From Echinicola sp. 20G (GTDB lineage: Bacteria; Bacteroidota; Bacteroidia; Cytophagales; Cyclobacteriaceae), in NCBI RefSeq assembly GCF_015533855.1, contig NZ_AP024154.1:2672501-2736500 (forward strand): DNA of 64,000 bases, given 5' to 3'. The notes beneath the pieces are model-generated. The model was not told where the DNA came from, did not search any database, and saw nothing but the letters and a program-made list of their open reading frames with translations. The position numbers and the translations under genes are program-made. The first letter of the stretch is position 1. The number at the start of each line of letters is the position of its first letter. Positions 1 through 6,526 of this stretch are shown here, piece by piece.

Positions 1-2
1 TT

Positions 3-2117
3 TTGGTTATTAATTTGGATTCAGGGGATGTGTCTGCAGTATTTGATTTAGAAGCGAGCACTGAAACTGATTTGGTTTTTAGTTATGAAATTAAAGCGGG
101 AGATTCTGAAGCGGATGGAATTGATATCAAATCACTAACATTAAATGGAACTACTATTTTAGATGAGGCAGGAAATGCTCTGACTGACCTTACTTTTACT
201 AAAACAGAAGATCTGGTAGAAAATAATATCACCATTGACGCAACGGCACCAGGTGTTCCAGTAGTAACGGGAGTTACACCTGATTCCGGAAGCTCGGAGG
301 ATGATGGTATAACGAACACTGCGGCTCTTCAGATTTCAGGCACAGCAGAAGCCGGTGTGTCAGTAAAGGTTCTTGTTAATGACGATGAAGTGGGCGAAGT
401 GACAACAGATACTGAAGGTAATTGGAGTTTTGATGCTACAGGTCTTGATCTTAAGGAAGGTAGTTTTGAGATAACTGCAAAATCGGTAGATGGGGCATGT
501 AATGAGAGTGATGGAAGTGAGCCTTTTGGATTAATTATCGATATGACAGGTCCTGTATTAAAAGGCATGGATAAGGTAGTTAAGTTGGGAGAAGATGGCA
601 CAGTAACCATTACACCAGATATGATAGTAGAATCCGTTTCAGATAATTTTTCAGCTTCATCAGAGATAGGGCTTTCTTTGAATAATGATACTTTTACTTG
701 TGATCATTTGGGCGAAAACGAAGTGATCATAACTTCAACCGATTTAGCTGGGAATGAAACTACTACAACAGTAAAAGTAACGGTTGAAAGTGATGAAGCT
801 CCTGAATTTGTGATTCAAGATGTGAATTTGGAGCTGGGAGATGACGGGACTGCAGAATTGAGTTATGAAGATATTGTTACAGGGTTTAGTGCAAGCTGTG
901 TAACAATGGATCAATTTAGCTTTGCATTAAGCGAGAGTTCATTTGGCTGTAGCAACATTGGGGATAATCTAATCACATTGTCAATTTCCTACCCTGATGG
1001 AGAAGTGGTGAAGCACGATGTGACGATTAATGTGTCAGATAAACTGGCTCCGACTGTGAATGGAGTAGAAGAGAATATTGATATATATGTTGGGGAAAGT
1101 GGAGAGTACGTCCTTGAGGACTATTTAGCTATCCTTGAGATTTCTGATAACTGCGGTCTGGCGATGATTAATCAGTCCCCTGCAAAAGGGACAGTATTTA
1201 GCGGGTACAATGAGCCTTTTGAAATAACCATCATGGCTATGGATAGAAGTGGGAATGTTACTGAGTTTAAGTTTACCATTACTTTAAAAAGTAATGTCAT
1301 AGAATCAGTAACTGAACCTGAGGTGATTTCAGTGAAATGGGGGACTTCGATAGAAGATGTGTCATTACCGAATCAGGTTGAAGTGGTTACAATTTCCGGA
1401 GAAAAAGTCATGGTAAATGTTAACTGGGATATTCAGGATTACAATAGCTTAGAGCCTAATGTCTATCAGAACTTTGGTGATTTAAACCTCACGGGCAGTG
1501 AATATACCAATCCATCAGAACTGCAGCCAAGTGTAACCATTATTGTTTTAGAGAAGGAGCTTCCTACAGATATTCTACTTAGTGAAGATGAATTTTCGGT
1601 AGAAGATGACCCAAATGCACCACTTGGTATTTTGACTACGGTAGACCCTGATGATGATGAACATACTTATGCATTGACTGGGGACCATGCTGATGAACAG
1701 TATTTTTACATTTTGGGCGACCGGTTGTTTTTTGACCCTGCACAAATGCCGGATGATCAACACGAGTATACCATAACTATTTCTAGTACTGATAGGGTTG
1801 GAAATGTGATCACCAAAGTATTTGTGATTACTAGGACCAAACCAGAATTGAATGATTTGAATATCCCTAATGTTTTTAGCCCTAATGGAGATGGTATTAA
1901 TGATGAGTGGGGTATCAGGGCATTGCAGTTTTATGATGATGTAAAACTTATGGTCTTCGAGAGAAGTGGGAAAATGGTGTTTGTCACATTTGATCCAAAG
2001 GATCGATGGGACGGCCGATACGAAGGAATAGCTATGCCGGTAGGTTCCTACTATTATGTAGTAGAGCTGGGAGCTGGGCAAAAAAGAAGAGGGATGCTCA
2101 CTTTAATCAGAGATTAA
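3..2117 (+). CDS. T9SS-secreted multidomain Ig-like protein, 5' partial
   Basis: The reading frame is open to the left edge, and its first codon here is TTG with no start context, so the N-terminus lies outside the window. The visible 704 residues form a string of beta-sandwich modules: a bacterial Ig-like unit (about 80-178), three HYR-like repeats with paired Cys and 'DNCG'-type motifs (about 180-430), an Ig-like unit (about 435-520) and a cadherin-like unit (about 525-610). Residues 618-704 match the gliding-motility-associated C-terminal domain (CHU_C, type B T9SS sorting signal), starting IPNVFSPNGDGINDEW. The family is exported by the type IX secretion system to the cell surface or medium. 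The PorP/SprF gene immediately downstream is the usual partner of type B substrates. Ligand and exact role (adhesin or scaffold) cannot be read from the sequence. Confidence 0.85.
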   Translation: MVINLDSGDVSAVFDLEASTETDLVFSYEIKAGDSEADGIDIKSLTLNGTTILDEAGNALTDLTFTKTEDLVENNITIDATAPGVPVVTGVTPDSGSSEDDGITNTAALQISGTAEAGVSVKVLVNDDEVGEVTTDTEGNWSFDATGLDLKEGSFEITAKSVDGACNESDGSEPFGLIIDMTGPVLKGMDKVVKLGEDGTVTITPDMIVESVSDNFSASSEIGLSLNNDTFTCDHLGENEVIITSTDLAGNETTTTVKVTVESDEAPEFVIQDVNLELGDDGTAELSYEDIVTGFSASCVTMDQFSFALSESSFGCSNIGDNLITLSISYPDGEVVKHDVTINVSDKLAPTVNGVEENIDIYVGESGEYVLEDYLAILEISDNCGLAMINQSPAKGTVFSGYNEPFEITIMAMDRSGNVTEFKFTITLKSNVIESVTEPEVISVKWGTSIEDVSLPNQVEVVTISGEKVMVNVNWDIQDYNSLEPNVYQNFGDLNLTGSEYTNPSELQPSVTIIVLEKELPTDILLSEDEFSVEDDPNAPLGILTTVDPDDDEHTYALTGDHADEQYFYILGDRLFFDPAQMPDDQHEYTITISSTDRVGNVITKVFVITRTKPELNDLNIPNVFSPNGDGINDEWGIRALQFYDDVKLMVFERSGKMVFVTFDPKDRWDGRYEGIAMPVGSYYYVVELGAGQKRRGMLTLIRD

Positions 2118-2146
2118 ATAGGCTTTTGTGCTAAAAAGAAGAAGAC

Positions 2147-3094
2147 ATGAAAAAGATATTTATATTATTGATCATCATTCTACCCTTGAGTTTGATCAGA
2201 GTATCTGCACAGAGTAGAAAATATATCAGCCACTTTAGTTCTTTTCAGAGTTATTTCAACCCGAGTTTGGTGGGTTTGGAGGGAAGTAGTGCCAAAAGTG
2301 TGGTGCGGAACCAATGGAATGGGATTCAAGGTGCCCCGAAAACTGTTTTTGGAAGTGTGGAAGGAGACTTTTCTCAAATAAATGGAGTGGATAGTGTAGG
2401 TTCTGTTGGTAAAAGTGCCATAGGGCTGGCTGTTATGTATGATAAACATGGTCCATTTACAGAAACAGAATTATTACTTAATTATACTTCTAGAATTCAG
2501 CTTTCGGAAAAGCACCATCTTGGTTTGGGAGCGGGTATAAAGTATATGAATACAGAACTAGATGGCAATGCTTTGACACCAGAGCAATCAGATGATCCAT
2601 CTCTGGCAAAGTATATGGGAGGGTTTGCTGAAATGAAGTATTTTGATTTTAATGTAGGGTTATCATTAATCCATAAAAATTATTACATAGGATACTCCCT
2701 GCAAAATGTGGCTTCAGGTAAAATTTCAAGTGGAGATGATTTCTATGCCAAAAGGCCTCCAATTTATAACCTTCAGGCAGGGTTCAGAGGAACGGTAAGC
2801 GAAAATGTAGGTTTGGTCGGAAATGTTCTATACAGGCTTCAAGAAGATTTGCCTTACAATGCTGAATTTAATTTTAAGGCATTGTTTATGGATAAGGTTT
2901 GGTTGGGTGTTGGACACAGGGTTGACTATTCTACAAGTTTACAAACTGGCTTTGTAATGGATAGATTCAAAGTTGGATATATTTATGAAGTTTCTACTAG
3001 AAGTCAAGCCAAGATGTACGGCAGTACGCACGAGTTTATGGCATCCATTAGGTTATTTAATAAGACTGATAAAGGTATTTTTGGAATGTGGTAA
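2147..3094 (+). CDS. PorP/SprF-family type IX secretion membrane protein
   Basis: 315 residues with a clear signal peptide (about 1-21, ending SAQ), then a beta-barrel-like body with the family opening (YISHFSSFQSYFNPSLVG) and alternating aromatic strands such as YYIGYSLQNVASGKI. PorP/SprF proteins are outer-membrane barrels that work with T9SS; many copies occur per genome, each next to a large type B cargo gene. Here the ATG lies 29 bp after the stop of the CHU_C-domain protein, so the two are probably co-transcribed, and the barrel probably serves that cargo. A strong hairpin terminator follows 24 bp after the stop. Family assignment is firm; the pairing is inferred from position. Confidence 0.88.
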   Translation: MKKIFILLIIILPLSLIRVSAQSRKYISHFSSFQSYFNPSLVGLEGSSAKSVVRNQWNGIQGAPKTVFGSVEGDFSQINGVDSVGSVGKSAIGLAVMYDKHGPFTETELLLNYTSRIQLSEKHHLGLGAGIKYMNTELDGNALTPEQSDDPSLAKYMGGFAEMKYFDFNVGLSLIHKNYYIGYSLQNVASGKISSGDDFYAKRPPIYNLQAGFRGTVSENVGLVGNVLYRLQEDLPYNAEFNFKALFMDKVWLGVGHRVDYSTSLQTGFVMDRFKVGYIYEVSTRSQAKMYGSTHEFMASIRLFNKTDKGIFGMW

Positions 3095-3118
3095 TGTTTG
3101 AAGTTGCCCCAAATAGGA

Positions 3119-3148
3119 AAATCGTATTCTTCGAGTACGATTTTTTTT
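3119..3148 (+). terminator. Rho-independent terminator after porP/sprF
   Basis: An 11-bp stem (3119-3129 with 3133-3143, one G-T pair) with a 3-nt loop runs into a T tract. It closes the secretion operon before the polysaccharide genes. Confidence 0.85.
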
Positions 3149-3206
3149 ATATTCGTATAAAAATAGAAAAAAAGAGATCTAATCTGTAATAGATTTACAT
3201 TATTAT

Positions 3207-3239
3207 AAAAAGCATTTATTTTTATGTTTAATGCTTTTT
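3207..3239 (+). terminator. Second hairpin with T run just before the polysaccharide promoter
   Basis: A 10-bp perfect stem AAAAAGCATT / AATGCTTTTT (3207-3216 and 3230-3239) with a 13-nt loop ends in T6. It lies between the porP terminator and the TATATTTG element at 3242, and overlaps where the -33 element would sit. It may be a back-up terminator or a control element of the downstream promoter. Confidence 0.5.
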
Positions 3240-3241
3240 TA

Positions 3242-3249
3242 TATATTTG
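3242..3249 (+). promoter_or_regulatory. Putative -7 promoter element (TATATTTG)
   Basis: Exact match to the Bacteroidota housekeeping -7 consensus TAnnTTTG, 74 bp before the epimerase ATG. No TTG lies at the expected -33 spacing (TTT is there instead). Confidence 0.45.
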
Positions 3250-3279
3250 TTTAGTTTTGTTTACAGCTTAATCAATTTA

Positions 3280-3309
3280 TAATGCCTGCCATTCGGATAA
3301 CAGGCTTAA
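3280..3309 (+). promoter_or_regulatory. Leader stem-loop ahead of the epimerase gene
   Basis: GCCTG (3284-3288) pairs with CAGGC (3301-3305) across a 12-nt loop; flanking TAA/TTA extend the stem past a T-T mismatch. It would lie in the mRNA leader, ending about 13 bases before the ATG at 3323, where it could affect ribosome loading. No T tract follows, so it is not a terminator. Confidence 0.35.
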
Positions 3310-3322
3310 AAGTGTGTGTATT

Positions 3323-4363
3323 ATGAAATTTTTGGTGACTGGATCAGCTGGTTTTATTGGTCATGGATTATCTAGAAAACTTTTAGAGGAGGGACATAAG
3401 GTTGTTGGTATAGATAGTATTAATGATTACTACGATATAGGACTTAAGTTTGGAAGACTTGCAAATCTAGGAATTGTTAGAGAAGATGTTAAGGATCATG
3501 AAATAGCTACTTCCACTATTTATGAGGACTTATCATTTATGAAAACCAAATTGGAAGATACAGAGGTGATGATGCAACTTTTTGAAAATGAGAAGTTCGA
3601 TGTCGTTGTCAATTTGGCGGCTCAAGCAGGAGTGCGGTATTCTATTGAAAATCCAAGGGCTTATGTGGACGCTAATATTGTAGGTTTTTTGAATGTTTTG
3701 GAAGCATGCCGACATCATAAAGTCAAACATTTGGTTTACGCATCGTCTAGCTCAGTTTACGGAGCTAATACAAAAATGCCATTTTCCACTTCGGATAACG
3801 TAGACCACCCAGTTAGCTTATATGCAGCATCCAAGAAATCCAATGAATTGATGGCACATACTTATAGTCATTTGTATGGGGTTCCTACCACTGGACTGAG
3901 GTTTTTTACGGTATATGGCCCTTGGGGAAGACCTGATATGGCATTGTTTCTTTTTACTGATGCAATTTTGAAAGGAAAGCCTTTAAAAGTTTTTAACCAT
4001 GGGAAAATGAAGCGTGATTTTACCTATGTAGAAGATATTGTGGAAGGGGTTTATAGGACTTCTCTGCTTCCACCTAAAAAAGAAGAAAAGGAGAAAGGTG
4101 CGACTTTTTCCAAAGCGCCATATAAGATTTATAATATAGGTAATTCCAAGTCAGAGAATTTAATGGATTTTATCCATGCTATTGAAAAAGCTACTAATAG
4201 AAAGGCAGTTTTGGAAATGTTGCCTATGCAACCTGGGGATGTTCCCGCTACTTATGCAGATGTGACAGACCTTTGTGCGGATACAGGTTATAAGCCCAAT
4301 ACTCCAATTCAAAAAGGAGTGGATGAATTTGTTTCTTGGTATCTGGACTATTATAAAGAATAG
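3323..4363 (+). CDS. UDP-glucuronate 4-epimerase-like NAD-dependent epimerase
   Basis: Extended short-chain dehydrogenase of 346 residues. The Rossmann glycine motif GxxGxxG is at 7-13 (TGSAGFIG), and the catalytic Tyr-Lys pair is Y167/K171 in YAASKKSNE. The NDYYD segment near residue 36 and the PWGRPDMALF segment are typical of the CapI/LpsL-type UDP-glucuronate 4-epimerases, which make UDP-galacturonate for surface polysaccharide. I chose the ATG at 3323 over an in-frame GTG nine bases upstream because the family starts directly with the glycine-motif strand. It is the first gene of the polysaccharide block, 102 bp ahead of rmlB. Exact substrate is inferred from family resemblance. Confidence 0.8.
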   Translation: MKFLVTGSAGFIGHGLSRKLLEEGHKVVGIDSINDYYDIGLKFGRLANLGIVREDVKDHEIATSTIYEDLSFMKTKLEDTEVMMQLFENEKFDVVVNLAAQAGVRYSIENPRAYVDANIVGFLNVLEACRHHKVKHLVYASSSSVYGANTKMPFSTSDNVDHPVSLYAASKKSNELMAHTYSHLYGVPTTGLRFFTVYGPWGRPDMALFLFTDAILKGKPLKVFNHGKMKRDFTYVEDIVEGVYRTSLLPPKKEEKEKGATFSKAPYKIYNIGNSKSENLMDFIHAIEKATNRKAVLEMLPMQPGDVPATYADVTDLCADTGYKPNTPIQKGVDEFVSWYLDYYKE

Positions 4364-4382
4364 TTTTAAGATTGAAATTGTG

Positions 4383-4399
4383 TAATTGTCGGGTTGGGC
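4383..4399 (+). repeat. Leader repeat copy 1 (TAATTG-N2-GGGTTGGGC)
   Basis: Shares TAATTG and GGGTTGGGC with the copy at 5611-5628, which has one extra base between the two blocks. Each copy lies about 70-110 bp before a polysaccharide gene (rmlB here). Confidence 0.4.
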
Positions 4400-4465
4400 A
4401 TTAAATTTGTCCATTGGAATGACTTGGAGATCGAAGGGGTAGATTAATAGACAATTCAAATTTTC

Positions 4466-5515
4466 ATGAAAAAATCAATTTTAATTACAGGTGGAGCAGG
4501 TTTCATTGGTAGTCACGTCGTAAAATTATTTGTTTCTAAGTATCCTGAATATACGGTGGTTAACATGGATTGCCTGACCTATGCTGGTAATCTTGAAAAC
4601 CTTAAAGAAGTAGAAGATTCAGATAATTATTTTTTTGAGAAAGTGGATCTTCTCGATGAGAACGGAATAGAGAAAGTTTTTACCAAGCATAATATCACAG
4701 ATGTCATTCATTTGGCAGCTGAATCTCATGTGGACAGGTCTATATCAGATCCATTGGCTTTTGTTAAGACCAATGTGATAGGAACGGTTAACCTATTGAA
4801 TGTGGCTAAAGAACATTGGAAGTCTGAAAAAGACCATTTGTTTTATCATGTATCTACAGATGAGGTGTATGGTTCCCTTGATGATGGTGGATTCTTTACC
4901 GAAACTACATCGTATGACCCACAATCGCCTTATTCTGCTTCTAAAGCTTCTTCCGATCACTTCGTGAGGGCATATGCCAATACCTATGGAATGAGGACGG
5001 TAATCAGTAATTGTTCTAATAACTATGGTCCGAATCAGTTTCCAGAGAAACTCATCCCATTGTGCATCCATAACATTAAAAATAATAAGCCACTTCCAGT
5101 TTATGGAAAAGGAGAAAACATACGTGATTGGTTGTATGTAGTGGATCATGCAGCAGCCATTGATGTTGTGTTTCACCAGGGTAAGCAAGGAGAAACCTAT
5201 AATATTGGTGGATGGAATGAATGGAAAAATATTGATATAGTCCAGTTGCTTTGTGAAATCATGGATCGGAAATTGGGTAGGGAGACAGGAGAGTCTGAGC
5301 AGTTGATCACATTTGTAAAAGATCGAGCAGGCCACGACCTAAGATATGCCATCGATGCGACTAAGTTGGAAAAAGAATTGGGCTGGAAACCCTCTTTACA
5401 GTTTGAGGAAGGTATAGAAAAAACGGTAGATTGGTACCTTGAAAATCAAGAATGGTTACAACATGTAACCTCTGGAGATTATCAAGAATACTATAAAAAT
5501 CATTACAAAAACTAG
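4466..5515 (+). CDS. rmlB: dTDP-glucose 4,6-dehydratase
   Basis: 349 residues, the usual length for RmlB. The NAD-binding motif GGAGFIGS is at 9-16; the catalytic signature STDEVYG is at 130-136, with Asp132 and Glu133 as the dehydration acid/base pair, and the SDR Tyr-Lys is Y156/K160 (YSASKASSDHF). SNNYGPNQFPEKLIPL is also characteristic. The enzyme turns dTDP-glucose into dTDP-4-keto-6-deoxyglucose, the second step to dTDP-rhamnose and other deoxysugars. RmlA, which makes its substrate, is encoded separately at 36132; rmlC and rmlD are not in the window, so the end product (rhamnose or another deoxyhexose) is open. A terminator follows 47 bp downstream. Confidence 0.95.
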   Translation: MKKSILITGGAGFIGSHVVKLFVSKYPEYTVVNMDCLTYAGNLENLKEVEDSDNYFFEKVDLLDENGIEKVFTKHNITDVIHLAAESHVDRSISDPLAFVKTNVIGTVNLLNVAKEHWKSEKDHLFYHVSTDEVYGSLDDGGFFTETTSYDPQSPYSASKASSDHFVRAYANTYGMRTVISNCSNNYGPNQFPEKLIPLCIHNIKNNKPLPVYGKGENIRDWLYVVDHAAAIDVVFHQGKQGETYNIGGWNEWKNIDIVQLLCEIMDRKLGRETGESEQLITFVKDRAGHDLRYAIDATKLEKELGWKPSLQFEEGIEKTVDWYLENQEWLQHVTSGDYQEYYKNHYKN

Positions 5516-5562
5516 AAAATCTAAAAAATCGTAAAAAATCTTTTTGAATCAATAAAAGATAC

Positions 5563-5598
5563 GAATAGCCAAAGAATCACTTTGGCTATTCTTTTTTG
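5563..5598 (+). terminator. Rho-independent terminator after rmlB
   Basis: A perfect 12-bp stem (5563-5574 with 5580-5591), 5-nt loop and a T6 run. It separates the sugar-nucleotide genes from the export genes. Confidence 0.9.
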
Positions 5599-5610
5599 TT
5601 TTTTATGCAC

Positions 5611-5628
5611 TAATTGCAGGGGTTGGGC
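5611..5628 (+). repeat. Leader repeat copy 2 (TAATTG-N3-GGGTTGGGC)
   Basis: Second copy of the element at 4383-4399. It sits between the rmlB terminator and the TATATTTG element at 5682, so here it is upstream of the predicted promoter. Confidence 0.4.
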
Positions 5629-5681
5629 GATTGATTGCCTCTTATAGCCATTTTTAGATTTTCATAACTTATATATTTAAG

Positions 5682-5689
5682 TATATTTG
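5682..5689 (+). promoter_or_regulatory. Putative -7 promoter element (TATATTTG) for the wza-wzc pair
   Basis: Exact TAnnTTTG match, 28 bp before the ATG at 5717. It argues against translation starting at the in-frame TTG at 5687. The -33 position reads TTT. Confidence 0.5.
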
Positions 5690-5716
5690 ATACTACTAAA
5701 AATCAACATAGCTTGG

Positions 5717-6523
5717 ATGAAACACCTTTTGTCTGTTTTGGTTATAGCGCTTTTCTCCATCTCATGCGTTAGTAACAAAAGATTAAATTATCTTCAGAAT
5801 TTACCGGGAAATGAGCCAATTGATTTGAATGAGTTTATCCCTTATGCTGATGTAGAATATGAATATATTTTGCAACCGTTTGATGTGGTTGATATTGACT
5901 TTGCTTCTTCAGATGAAGAGCTTACCAAAGTTTTCGAATATCAAGGATCGAGAAATGCCAGAGGAGGAAACGGAGGGGCTTCGGGAGGAGGTGATATATT
6001 TTATTTTACTGGGTATTCCATCGATAAAGATGGAATGGTTAGAATCCCAAAGTTAGGATTGATTAAAATAGCAGGGTTGACAGAAGAGGATGCGAGAAAG
6101 AAAGTTGAGTCAGAAATCAATGAATATTTTAAGGAGGAGGTTTTTGTGAGGTTGAGAACAGGGGGGATAAGGTTTACTACCTTAGGGGAGTTTTCCAATT
6201 CAGGGACCAAGACCATATTGAAAAACAGGGCCACTATTTTCGATGCATTGGCAATGGCGGGAGAGAGCAATATATTGGCGAAGAAAAATGAATTGTACTT
6301 GATCAGGCAATATGATGGTGGGGTCAAAATTCATCAGATCAATCTTAACGATAGGGCTTTGCTGGCATCTCCTTATTATTTTATCCAACCGAATGATATA
6401 CTTTATCTCCAACCTATGTCTATCAGACAGGTAGGGGATGCAAACAATATTACCTCTACCTTGACATTAGTGGTAGGGATACTTTCTTCAGTTCTGTTCA
6501 TAGTGGCCATTACTCAAGACTAG
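5717..6523 (+). CDS. Wza-like polysaccharide export lipoprotein
   Basis: 268 residues from the ATG at 5717. The signal peptide ends in the lipobox SISC with Cys17, so the mature protein is probably lipidated and outer-membrane associated. The poly-export (Wza) domain follows, with a soluble-ligand-binding beta-grasp segment (about 150-225, 'TLGEFSNSGTKTI'). An unusual Gly-rich stretch (about 82-94) interrupts the export domain. A hydrophobic helix (about 244-265) closes the protein, as expected for the membrane-inserted end of these channels. Wza proteins form the outer-membrane exit pore for capsule or exopolysaccharide. The Wzc-like kinase starts 3 bp after the stop, so the two are co-transcribed. 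Confidence 0.88.
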   Translation: MKHLLSVLVIALFSISCVSNKRLNYLQNLPGNEPIDLNEFIPYADVEYEYILQPFDVVDIDFASSDEELTKVFEYQGSRNARGGNGGASGGGDIFYFTGYSIDKDGMVRIPKLGLIKIAGLTEEDARKKVESEINEYFKEEVFVRLRTGGIRFTTLGEFSNSGTKTILKNRATIFDALAMAGESNILAKKNELYLIRQYDGGVKIHQINLNDRALLASPYYFIQPNDILYLQPMSIRQVGDANNITSTLTLVVGILSSVLFIVAITQD

Positions 6524-6526
6524 GAG

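Noticed and set aside
1575..2081. 168-codon minus-strand frame within the secreted protein
   Set aside because: Shadow of the CHU_C and cadherin-like coding region; no domain-like sequence.
3207..3249. Invertible promoter like those of Bacteroides capsule loci
   Set aside because: The inverted repeats are only 10 bp, enclose just 13 bp without a promoter, and no invertase gene is nearby.
4793..5335. 180-codon minus-strand frame within rmlB
   Set aside because: Antisense shadow of a full, well conserved enzyme.
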